From Desulfobacula sp. (lineage in GTDB: Bacteria > Desulfobacterota > Desulfobacteria > Desulfobacterales > Desulfobacteraceae), in NCBI GenBank assembly GCA_023139225.1, contig JAGLNZ010000207.1, positions 1 to 28,243 on the forward strand: a stretch of DNA of 28,243 nt, given 5' to 3'. The position numbers and the translations under genes were made by a program. Below the pieces are notes generated by a model. It was not told the DNA's origin, searched no databases, and saw only the letters and a list, made by a program, of their open reading frames with translations. Positions 1 to 8,240 of this stretch are shown one piece after another (the first letter of the stretch is position 1; each line of letters begins with the position of its first letter).

Positions 1-93
1 CTGAGTTAACGGCCCAAGGCCAATCGAAAAAACAGGAAATATTTATATGATTTGGGATTCTTTGTCAACAACTTTTTGAAAAATGACCATTTT

Positions 94-945
94 TTATACG
101 TTTTCCTGGGCCTCTTCCAAATCAAACATCTCCTTTATCCTATCATAGGAAACAAAATGACCCTGTCTGGCAGAAGGTGTAAGAAAAGATTTTAATTTGC
201 GCTCAAGCAAACGTGGATGGAGATCTTCAGAGATTGCAAGGACGCCTTCAGTAATAACCCTTTGTAAAAAAAGCTCCTGAATTGTTCTCTCTCTTATATT
301 TGAAGCAAAAGGCAAAAAAATGAAATTAGCAAGTATTATCCCATACAAGGTTGATGTAAGAGCCACCGGTACTGTTACCATAATAACAGAGGAATCACCC
401 TGACCGGCAAGCATACCGATAAGACCAACAACACTTCCTACAAGCCCGAATGAAGGTGCCACATCAGCCATGGTTTGTAAAACTCTCCTGGTTTCATCCC
501 TTCTCATTCTGAAAAAATACATTTCAGCACTTAACGAATCTTTGATCTGCTCTTTTGAACACCCATCCACCAAGAGCCCGATTGCCTGGCGCAAAAATAT
601 AACCGCTGTTCCATCCTCATCATCCTGAAGCGCAAGCAGACCTTTTATTCTTCGTTTAACTGATAAATCCACAAGGATCTTAACAATATCATTCGGATTT
701 CTTGTAGCTTTACCATAGGAAGTTTTTAACACTTTAAATAAAATCTCAATTCTTTTTATATTATAGCTTAGGAAGGTTGCCCCAAGTGTTCCGCCAACAA
801 CGATCAAAAACCCGGAAATATTTAAGTATAATCCCACATTTCCATGTATGAAAAAACCTGAAAAAAACAAAATCGTACAAATGACCAATCCGATAATATT
901 TTTCCTGGCCTGTTTTAAAAAAGAAATGTTTTCTAGTACAAACAT
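94..945 (-). CDS. motA: Flagellar motor stator protein MotA/PomA
   Basis: Inner-membrane stator subunit that, with MotB, forms the ion channel driving flagellar rotation. The 283-residue length fits the MotA/PomA family. Four hydrophobic segments are visible at about residues 17-33, 39-59, 160-180 and 187-212, with a charged cytoplasmic loop between the second and third (RMRRDETRR at 146-154). The conserved prolines lie in ADVAPSFGLVG (Pro164) and TVPVALTSTLYG (Pro193). A strong GAGGAGG Shine-Dalgarno sits four bases before the ATG. It lies 36 bp downstream of motB on the same strand, so the order is motB-motA, the reverse of the enterobacterial arrangement. Sequence style is closer to PomA/Laf-type stators than to E. 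coli MotA, but I cannot decide between proton and sodium coupling from the sequence. Confidence 0.93.
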   Translation of the reverse strand: MFVLENISFLKQARKNIIGLVICTILFFSGFFIHGNVGLYLNISGFLIVVGGTLGATFLSYNIKRIEILFKVLKTSYGKATRNPNDIVKILVDLSVKRRIKGLLALQDDEDGTAVIFLRQAIGLLVDGCSKEQIKDSLSAEMYFFRMRRDETRRVLQTMADVAPSFGLVGSVVGLIGMLAGQGDSSVIMVTVPVALTSTLYGIILANFIFLPFASNIRERTIQELFLQRVITEGVLAISEDLHPRLLERKLKSFLTPSARQGHFVSYDRIKEMFDLEEAQENV

Positions 946-981
946 ATTGCCTCCTCAAATGGACTCATGATGCTTATTGAT

Positions 982-1713
982 TTATTGCACATAAGGCTTT
1001 TGTTTCATAAGGATTATTTCCACTCGCCTGTTTAACGAACGATTATAGGATGTATCATTGGGCCTGACTGGTTGATAAAATGAATGTGCGCTGATAAAAA
1101 TCCGATCCTGGTCAATCTTTTTCACTTCTGTCAAATACCTTGCTACCATGACAGCTCTTTTTGAAGAAAGTTCCCAATTCGTCGGGTATCTTTCAGAACT
1201 GCTCGGCGTATCATCAGTATGTCCTACTACGTTAATCGCTAATTCATTTTCATTTAAAACTCTTGCAATCTGATTTAATTGATATTTGGCACCGAGTTTA
1301 AGATCCGCACTGCCTGAATCAAAAAAAAGATCTCCGGCAAGAATAATCCGAACTGTACCAGCGGAAATCAAATCAACAGCATTTTTTTGATAAACCATTA
1401 CTTCCTGTATCGCCTGTTTCGTCTGGTCATAAATATCCAAAGATTTTCCTTGAGGATTTATATTTACAACCATGTTGGAACCCTGTTCGGATAAATGATT
1501 CTTTCCGGGACCGGACCCGAATTCAAGGTCTTTATCCCCAACCTGGTACATATACATTACCGCAAAAAAGATAAACATGGTCATCATTAAATCTGACCAT
1601 GAAACCGACCATTTGTGGCTCTGTTTTTCATCGGAGAACGATAAGATTTCATCATAATTAAAACCCGCTTGATCCATCGAGCCTAAAGGTATTTTATTGT
1701 TTTCTAATTCCAT
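982..1713 (-). CDS. motB: Flagellar motor stator protein MotB (OmpA-like)
   Basis: Stator subunit that anchors the motor to peptidoglycan and carries the ion-binding aspartate. A single transmembrane helix at about residues 36-58 contains WSVSWSDLMMTM, where Asp41 is the expected ion-binding residue. Residues 120-237 form the OmpA/MotB peptidoglycan-binding domain, with GHTDD at 164-168, a conserved Arg187 and LNRRVEI near the end. At 243 residues it is a little shorter than E. coli MotB, mainly in the tail. The gene is first in a two-gene operon with motA. A candidate sigma-28 promoter lies about 60 bp upstream. The start at 1713 places the short cytoplasmic N-terminus correctly before the membrane helix. 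Confidence 0.93.
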   Translation of the reverse strand: MELENNKIPLGSMDQAGFNYDEILSFSDEKQSHKWSVSWSDLMMTMFIFFAVMYMYQVGDKDLEFGSGPGKNHLSEQGSNMVVNINPQGKSLDIYDQTKQAIQEVMVYQKNAVDLISAGTVRIILAGDLFFDSGSADLKLGAKYQLNQIARVLNENELAINVVGHTDDTPSSSERYPTNWELSSKRAVMVARYLTEVKKIDQDRIFISAHSFYQPVRPNDTSYNRSLNRRVEIILMKQKPYVQ

Positions 1714-1772
1714 GATTCATGTTGTCCTAAAATAATTTAAAGCCCATTGCATAGAAGTTTACAGTTCAAATT

Positions 1773-1800
1773 TAATCGGCCCAAGCCTTTGTTTTCTTTA
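1773..1800 (-). promoter_or_regulatory. Candidate sigma-28 (FliA) promoter for motB-motA
   Basis: Read on the minus strand: TAAAGAAA, 12 bases, GCCGATTA. The FliA consensus is TAAAGTTT-N11-GCCGATAA, so the -10 half matches at 7 of 8 positions and the TAAAG core is intact, but the spacer is one base longer than ideal. The -10 element ends 60 bp upstream of the motB start. The rest of the 1714-1895 gap shows no gene. Confidence 0.5.
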
Positions 1801-1895
1801 ATTACAATCCAAATTGATAAATAAATTCATGCCGGAATCAAAACGGTTTCTTTAAATGTATCAGATGTAAAGTTGTAAAAAAATAGTTCCATTAA

Positions 1896-3062
1896 TCAAA
1901 ATTGCACAGCATTTTTAATTTTACTACAAATCGCTTTTACGTCTTCTTCTGTCATTGCAGGGAAAAGGGGGATTGTGAGGATACGTTCATACGCATCTTC
2001 TGCTATCGGGCACAGGCCCTTGAAAGTATTGAACGTTTTTTTATAAAATGGGTGATAATGGACCGGTATGTAATGGACATTCACCCCTATGCCTTCATTC
2101 CTCAGAAATGAAAAAACTTCCTGCCTGCTCTTTGCGAGAGATCCAAGATCCAGTTTTACAACATAAATATGATAAGCATGAGAGATATATTCCTCTTTTT
2201 TTAAAGGAGAAACCCCATCAACATCTTTAAAAAATTGATCATATTCCTTTGCAAGATAATTTCTTTGATGAATCCGGGATTTAAGCTTTTTAAGCTGTGT
2301 AATACCAAGAGCGCATTGGAAATCAGTCAACCTGTAGTTAAAACCGAGCTCTTTAATTTCATAATACCATGACGCCTTTTTCTGTCTTTGATGAAGATCC
2401 GTACTTATACCATGATTTCTAAATAATTTTACCCTATGAATAAGCTCTTTTTGATTTGTAACAACCATACCACCTTCACCCGTGGTAATATGCTTGACTG
2501 GATGAAAACTAAAAACAGAAAGATCAGCACAGCTGCCGGAAGAAAATCCTTTATACTCTCCTCCGATTGAATGGCAGGCATCAGCTATTAAATAAATCCC
2601 ATATTTTTTTGTTATTTCTTTTAAGGCATCATAATCACACATCTGTCCTGCATAATCAACAGCAACAACCGCACGGGTTTTTGAACTTATTTTCTCCTCT
2701 ACCTTCTCAGGATCTATTAAAAGTTTATCAGGGTCAACATCTGCAAAAACCGGAACACCTCCTTGGTAAACCACTGCATTAGCAGTAGCAGCAAAAGTTA
2801 TTGGAGGCACGATAACTTCATCCCCAGGCTTTATATCAATAGCATACATTGCCGCATGAAGCGCAGCGGTACCACTGTTAACAGCACTCCCGAATTTAAC
2901 ACCGGCTGTTTTTGCTACTTTTTGTTCAAATTCCTCTACTTTCGGGCCTGTAGTAAGCCAGTCGGAAAGTAAGACATCTCTGACAGCTTTTAAATCCTCT
3001 TCGTCAATACTGTGCTTGCCATAGGGGAAAAAATCTTTTTTATCTTCAGTATTTGATTTCAT
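1896..3062 (-). CDS. pseC: PLP-dependent UDP-4-keto-sugar aminotransferase PseC
   Basis: Second step of CMP-pseudaminic acid synthesis: transfers an amino group from glutamate to the 4-keto sugar made by PseB. It belongs to the DegT/DnrJ/EryC1/StrS aminotransferase family. Landmarks counted from the chosen start: NSGTAALHAA at 62-71, Asp161 in LIADACHS, and the Schiff-base Lys190 in SFHPVKHITTGEGG, a PseC-type motif in which the usual Pro after Lys is His. I chose the ATG at 3062 because the family N-terminus (FPYGKHSIDEEDL) follows directly. An in-frame ATG at 3116 would add 18 AT-rich, unconserved residues, and neither start has a clear Shine-Dalgarno. The gene is transcribed away from the rest of the pse operon. 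Confidence 0.9.
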   Translation of the reverse strand: MKSNTEDKKDFFPYGKHSIDEEDLKAVRDVLLSDWLTTGPKVEEFEQKVAKTAGVKFGSAVNSGTAALHAAMYAIDIKPGDEVIVPPITFAATANAVVYQGGVPVFADVDPDKLLIDPEKVEEKISSKTRAVVAVDYAGQMCDYDALKEITKKYGIYLIADACHSIGGEYKGFSSGSCADLSVFSFHPVKHITTGEGGMVVTNQKELIHRVKLFRNHGISTDLHQRQKKASWYYEIKELGFNYRLTDFQCALGITQLKKLKSRIHQRNYLAKEYDQFFKDVDGVSPLKKEEYISHAYHIYVVKLDLGSLAKSRQEVFSFLRNEGIGVNVHYIPVHYHPFYKKTFNTFKGLCPIAEDAYERILTIPLFPAMTEEDVKAICSKIKNAVQF

Positions 3063-3116
3063 ATTGAAAAAATTTAACTTTTTTATTTGTTTGCTATATA
3101 TAAAGACAAATTCCAT

Positions 3117-3222
3117 ATATCATTAGTTGATAATGCTGGCAAATAAAATTATACTTCAATAAAAATTGCACCTAATTTAATATATAACTCATTATTTTGC
3201 TAACAGGTCATAAAAATTTAAA
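3117..3222. promoter_or_regulatory. Divergent AT-rich intergenic region
   Basis: About 100-160 bp (depending on the pseC start) separate pseC on the minus strand from the glycosyltransferase/pse operon on the plus strand. Both transcripts must start in or near here. It is very AT-rich. I could not single out a convincing sigma-28 or sigma-54 promoter in it. Confidence 0.35.
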
Positions 3223-4389
3223 ATGAAGAAAAAAATAATCTGGCTAATTCAATCCAATCAAGTAACCCCCGTTATTACTGATTTTCTTAAAACCCTGCAA
3301 AAAAGATTGGAGCAGTATATAGATCTTTTGTTTATGGTTCCTGAAACTTCTTTGGATATCATTAAGAATATAAAAGCCTTAAATCCTATTTCTTTTCAAA
3401 CTGCCACCCGGACGGCGACAGATTCATATCAAGCGTATTTAGCAAAACGAGAATCTTTAGATAAAAAAGACTTCACTGACGGGCTGTCTTTTGCCGACAC
3501 ACTGCTGTTGGATGACCTTGGTGGTGGCAATGCTCAGCAGACAACCCTTGAATTAACCTTACCAGATAACACTTGTGGTTTAATTCTTCAGGTTCCAACA
3601 CCACTTGGCTCATCGGAAATGGAAGAAAGAATATTTCATTCATCAATTCTTTGGGCAAAACAAAATAAAATTCCCGTATTAGGGTATGAGCTTTTACCCC
3701 TTGATACAAGATGGACATTAGCCCCTTCCCTGCCTGATGGAATAATTACCAGGCATTATGAGAGTTATGAACATTTAAAAAAGCAACTTTCTCACAATAA
3801 TATCTGGCTTCTTCCTATATATGAAGCATCTATTTTTTCTTCTGTTTCCACCAGCTTCAACCTTTATGGTGTAAAAGCTTGTTATCACTATAGAAACGAG
3901 CACTCAATACCCACAGACAGGACCATTTTATATCTTCCCCACAATGTGGCCATGATATATGAATATCAGGAAATGATTAAAATTCTCCAGCCCTTGGGTG
4001 ACAGGCTCCATCTCATGTTCAGCATTGGAAAAGATCAGGTAAGAGGAGCGTACTCCCAAAGGGAAATGATTGAAATTACCTATAATAATGAATTGAAATA
4101 TTTTGCTTCATATTCATTTCACAATATGAACAACCATTGGGAAATGATGATGGCTGACACTATTCTTGCCTGCTCGGCATGTTTTAACACTCAGATTGCA
4201 GAAAGGAATATTCCCTGCATTATTTTTGATCCTATACTGCCCTCAATGACCACGGGAAATAAAAAAAGAGTGAGTACCAAAGAAAAACTTTTACAGTTCA
4301 TAAAAGAGACAATTGAACTCCATCAATATAAAAGGGAACTTGCAGATATTTTAATGATGTTAACAAGAATAGGAAAAAGTGATGACTAA
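3223..4389 (+). CDS. Uncharacterised GT-B-like protein of glycan cluster
   Basis: I do not recognise a named family with certainty. The 388-residue protein has no signal peptide or membrane segment. Its C-terminal third contains MADTILACSACFNTQIAERNIPCIIFDP, which resembles the nucleotide-sugar binding part of CDP-glycerol-type and other GT-B transferases, where a similar segment reads ADxxIxxxSSxxxEA. A role as a glycosyltransferase acting on the cluster's sugar is an inference from this and from position. The start at 3223 follows a long AT-rich leader and lacks a strong Shine-Dalgarno. The gene overlaps the next one by eight bases (its stop is at 4387-4389, the next ATG at 4382), which points to translational coupling. 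Confidence 0.65.
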   Translation: MKKKIIWLIQSNQVTPVITDFLKTLQKRLEQYIDLLFMVPETSLDIIKNIKALNPISFQTATRTATDSYQAYLAKRESLDKKDFTDGLSFADTLLLDDLGGGNAQQTTLELTLPDNTCGLILQVPTPLGSSEMEERIFHSSILWAKQNKIPVLGYELLPLDTRWTLAPSLPDGIITRHYESYEHLKKQLSHNNIWLLPIYEASIFSSVSTSFNLYGVKACYHYRNEHSIPTDRTILYLPHNVAMIYEYQEMIKILQPLGDRLHLMFSIGKDQVRGAYSQREMIEITYNNELKYFASYSFHNMNNHWEMMMADTILACSACFNTQIAERNIPCIIFDPILPSMTTGNKKRVSTKEKLLQFIKETIELHQYKRELADILMMLTRIGKSDD

Positions 4390-5119
4390 TTTCTGGAAGG
4401 ACAAAAAAATCATAGCCTATATTGCCCTTACCCATCATACGCGGTTCATATCTCCTGTAATGGAAAAATTCGCCGATCAGGGAGCAAAAATACATTATAT
4501 TGTTGGGCAAGCAGAAAGGTCACAGGAAATCACTGCTATTAAACTGGGGCTTGATTATTCCCATGTATTTGATTTTGTATCGGATAAAGACACTGAAGAA
4601 ATTCAAAACAATTATCTACTTTTAAGAGACGCTTTTACAAATAATTTAAAAAATAATTTTCTTTTTGGGACATCTCCTGTAACTGTAATAGACAAAACCA
4701 TATATTCAACAGCTGTTGAATATATAGGATTTAGAAATCTTCTAAAAAAAGAAAAACCAAATCTTTGTCTGGCCTTGCACGAACTCCATAGATGGGGAAA
4801 AATATTCTCATTCTGGTCCAAGAAGCTTAATATCCCCGTCATAACTTTCCAGGAAGGACTTTATTACGGGCTTGATTTTGGTTATACAGGGCATGTACAA
4901 AATTCAACACTGAATCTTGTCTGGGGAGAAAGAATTAAAAAAAAACTTGCCGATTTTGAAGCGCCGGAGGATAGAATCATACCCGTGGGCAACACTCATC
5001 TTTCAAGTGAAATTGAATTTCAGAAAAAAAACTCCATAAGAAAAAAAAAAGAACTCAACACCAATGCAGTAACTCTTTTGCAATACTCCTTCTTTTTTCT
5101 GGTGAAGTTCCCTCAATAA
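4382..5119 (+). CDS. Glycosyltransferase, 5' part of a frameshifted gene
   Basis: N-terminal part of a two-domain transferase of the CDP-glycerol/GT-B type. It shows a Rossmann-like start (IIAYIALTHHTRFISPVMEKF), then KPNLCLALHELHRWGKIF and IPVITFQEGLYYGLDF, and ends the first lobe with IIPVGNTHL, all typical of surface-glycan GT-B proteins. The frame ends early at 5119 after an out-of-place hydrophobic tail. The expected continuation (SGEVPSIKELYPLFES, then the HP motif) is present immediately afterwards in the -1 frame. Restoring the frame gives one protein of about 699 residues ending at 6480. I chose ATG 4382 over the in-frame GTG at 4379; both overlap the upstream gene. The defect could be a true mutation, a sequencing error or slippage. 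Confidence 0.75.
   Translation: MTNFWKDKKIIAYIALTHHTRFISPVMEKFADQGAKIHYIVGQAERSQEITAIKLGLDYSHVFDFVSDKDTEEIQNNYLLLRDAFTNNLKNNFLFGTSPVTVIDKTIYSTAVEYIGFRNLLKKEKPNLCLALHELHRWGKIFSFWSKKLNIPVITFQEGLYYGLDFGYTGHVQNSTLNLVWGERIKKKLADFEAPEDRIIPVGNTHLSSEIEFQKKNSIRKKKELNTNAVTLLQYSFFFLVKFPQ
4700..4725. repeat. Perfect 26-bp palindrome inside a glycosyltransferase gene
   Basis: The half-site ATATATTCAACAG (4700-4712) is followed directly by its exact reverse complement, centred on CAGCTG, with no loop. Both strands encode the same peptide in this stretch (IYSTAVEY). Confidence 0.9.
5093..5098 (+). other. Homopolymer T run at the likely frameshift point
   Basis: Six T in a row. In the upstream frame the codons read TTT TTT CTG; with one more T, or a -1 slip, they would read TTT TTT TCT GGT GAA and join the downstream frame cleanly. 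A run of ten A at 5041-5050 lies 43 bp earlier and is a second possible indel point, but the peptide between the two runs looks better in the upstream frame. Confidence 0.55.
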
Positions 5120-5124
5120 AAGAG

Positions 5125-6480
5125 TTGTATCCTCTTTTCGAATCAGTTTCCAATAACCCGGACAAACTCTTGTTTATCAAATTCCACCCTGTTACAAACC
5201 ATAATCAAATGGAGGAATGGGTTTCTTCCATCCCTGATGGTTACAAGCCGAATATAAAAACTTTTCATGAAGATGAGAACACTTATGACCTCATGTCATT
5301 AAGCGACATATGTGTTCTTGTTCAGCCAAGTACCACCGGCCTTGAAGCTGTGTCTTTCGGCAAACCCCTTGTCCATCTTGATGTAAAAATGAGACAGAAA
5401 CTGCCTTATTCATTTACTGAATTTAAAGTTGCCGTCAAGATGACTCCGGCTGAACTGGGCAAGGCCATATCCAGAAATAAAGATTTCAGCAAAATTATTA
5501 ACAAAAAGAATATAAACGAGTATTTGAAAAATGAACTTTCAGATACAAAAAACGCAATTGATATGGTCACTGACATTTCAAAAAAAGTTATTAAAGCAAA
5601 CCTAAGCAAACACCACAAACCTACTGAAACATCCATGAAATCAGACAAAGGATCAGATAAAGAATGGTCGATTATCCTTCCTCTATCCAATAGAGCAAAA
5701 AATATTCTTAAACAACTTGAAGCAATTGCGCTGAATTCTGAAAATGATGGGACATTTGAGGTAATCTTGATTGAACCTGTTAGTATTTCAAAAGAGTCGT
5801 CTGATATTCTTGACTCTTTAAAGGGGGATGTAACACGACTAATCGCGGAAAAAGGATTGACAATCCCTGAAATGATGAACAAAGCATCAAAAATTGCAAC
5901 CGGCAAGACGCTCCTTTTTCTGGATAAAAATCTGCTGCCTTTGCCAAAATGGCTTTACTACCTTAAAAAAGGAATAATAAATTACGGGAAAAACAGAATT
6001 TTGGGAACAAGAATTATTGACAAAAGAAATAGCATTGTACATGCAGGAATTGTGTTAGATGAAAATCATGCGCCTGTATCAGTCTACAAATATTTGAGTG
6101 CTGAATTTCCAAATGCAATAAAAGAACGTTCTTTTAAAATGCTTGACCACTTTATCTGTATCAATAAAGCTTTTTTCCATGAAATAGGAGGTTTTTGGGA
6201 AAAAACAGGGAAATTTGCGTTTATGGATATTTGCCTTAGGGCCGATACTTATAGAAAGGATAAAGATAGCTGTATCTATATTCCAGATGCATGTATGATG
6301 TCTTTAAATGAAAGTAAGGAAATATTTAACTTTAATGATTCAATTTATTTTTTTGGTAAGTGGCATGGAATTCTCTGGGAGAATCAGGAAAGACTTTATT
6401 CAACAGACAAGATTACAAAAGCAGAGCTAAATGCGGCCCGCATGGCTCAATCAATGGAAACAGCTAATCTTATAGAGTAA
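5125..6480 (+). CDS. Glycosyltransferase, 3' part: GT-B lobe plus GT2-like domain
   Basis: Continuation of the gene beginning at 4382. The open frame starts at a TTG (5125) that is probably not a real start; homology-like sequence already begins at about 5098. The first 150 residues complete the GT-B fold: LLFIKFHPVTNHNQ and LSDICVLVQPSTTGLEAVSFGKPLVHLD are the classic nucleotide-sugar binding motifs of CDP-glycerol-type transferases. After a linker with KHHKPTETSMKSDKGSDKEW, residues from about 178 form a GT2-like (GT-A) domain: WSIILPLSNRAKNILKQL, a degenerate central region, and IGGFWEKTGKFAFMDICLRA, which resembles the ED-type acceptor motif. The acceptor is unknown; transfer of a sugar to flagellin or to a lipid-linked glycan is an inference from the pse context. 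Confidence 0.75.
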   Translation: MYPLFESVSNNPDKLLFIKFHPVTNHNQMEEWVSSIPDGYKPNIKTFHEDENTYDLMSLSDICVLVQPSTTGLEAVSFGKPLVHLDVKMRQKLPYSFTEFKVAVKMTPAELGKAISRNKDFSKIINKKNINEYLKNELSDTKNAIDMVTDISKKVIKANLSKHHKPTETSMKSDKGSDKEWSIILPLSNRAKNILKQLEAIALNSENDGTFEVILIEPVSISKESSDILDSLKGDVTRLIAEKGLTIPEMMNKASKIATGKTLLFLDKNLLPLPKWLYYLKKGIINYGKNRILGTRIIDKRNSIVHAGIVLDENHAPVSVYKYLSAEFPNAIKERSFKMLDHFICINKAFFHEIGGFWEKTGKFAFMDICLRADTYRKDKDSCIYIPDACMMSLNESKEIFNFNDSIYFFGKWHGILWENQERLYSTDKITKAELNAARMAQSMETANLIE

Positions 6481-6494
6481 AACTAAATGCTTAA

Positions 6495-7508
<1,014 letters not shown>

Positions 7509-7511
7509 AAA

Positions 7512-8240
7512 ATGAACAGTGTAATCAAAGACAAAAGCATAAAGACTGTTGCGATCATCCCGGCGAGAGGCGGGAGCAGAAGAATCCCCCGTAAAAACAT
7601 TAAACTATTCTGCGGCAGGCCCATTATTGCCTATTCAATTATGGCAGCAAAAAAAACAAATCTTTTTGATAAAATAATTGTTTCCACTGATGACCATGAG
7701 ATTGCAAAAACCGCCCTTGAGTGGGGAGCTGAAGTCCCTTTCATACGGCCTGATAATCTTGCAGATGATTATACAACAACCCTGGATGTCATAAAGCATG
7801 CTCTTGACTGGCTAAATAAAAATGATGTTGGTTGTCACTTTGCATGTTGCATATATGCCACTGCTCCTTTTATTCGCATATCAGATCTGAACAAGGGATA
7901 TGAATTAGTAAAAGACAGCGACTTTTATTTTTCCTTTCCCATCACTACCTTTCCCTCTCCTATCTTCAGAGCTTTAAAACTGGCCGAAAACAATAGTCTT
8001 GAAATGTTCTGGCCCGAACACCTTAATACAAGGACACAGGATTTAACAGAAGCATATCACGATGTTGGACAATTCTATTGGGGAAAAACCCAGGCTTTTT
8101 TAAAAACCGGTTCCATTTTTGAGGAATATTCCAGCCCTGTCATTATTCCCAGATACCTTGCCCAGGATATTGACACCCCCGAGGACTGGAAACAAGCAGA
8201 ACTATTGTATCAAACCCTTTATCCCACGGCTTGCAAATGA
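7512..8240 (+). CDS. pseF: CMP-pseudaminic acid synthetase PseF
   Basis: Activates pseudaminic acid with CTP to give CMP-pseudaminic acid, the sugar donor. It is a 242-residue member of the acylneuraminate cytidylyltransferase family with the signature AIIPARGGSRRIPRKNI near residues 14-30 and VSTDDHEIAKTALEWGAEVPFIRP. The PseF-type features are ATAPFI and the DVGQFYWG segment near residue 185. It sits between pseB and pseGH. Its TGA stop overlaps the ATG of the next gene (ATGA at 8237-8240), indicating coupled translation. Another CMP-sugar synthetase is encoded at 16280-17008, so this one is best assigned to pseudaminic acid by its position. Confidence 0.93.
   Translation: MNSVIKDKSIKTVAIIPARGGSRRIPRKNIKLFCGRPIIAYSIMAAKKTNLFDKIIVSTDDHEIAKTALEWGAEVPFIRPDNLADDYTTTLDVIKHALDWLNKNDVGCHFACCIYATAPFIRISDLNKGYELVKDSDFYFSFPITTFPSPIFRALKLAENNSLEMFWPEHLNTRTQDLTEAYHDVGQFYWGKTQAFLKTGSIFEEYSSPVIIPRYLAQDIDTPEDWKQAELLYQTLYPTACK

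Noticed and set aside
80..96. Small inverted repeat (AAAAATG/CATTTTT) at the motA stop as a terminator
   Set aside because: The stem is almost only A-T, the loop is two bases and it would be very unstable.
5406..5906. Antisense open frame of 166 codons within the glycosyltransferase
   Set aside because: It lies fully opposite a frame with clear transferase motifs and its product shows no recognisable family.
5125..6480. An independent gene starting at TTG 5125
   Set aside because: Conserved sequence (SGEVPSIKEL) extends upstream of the TTG in the same frame and completes the truncated protein encoded before it, so this is the 3' part of a frameshifted gene.
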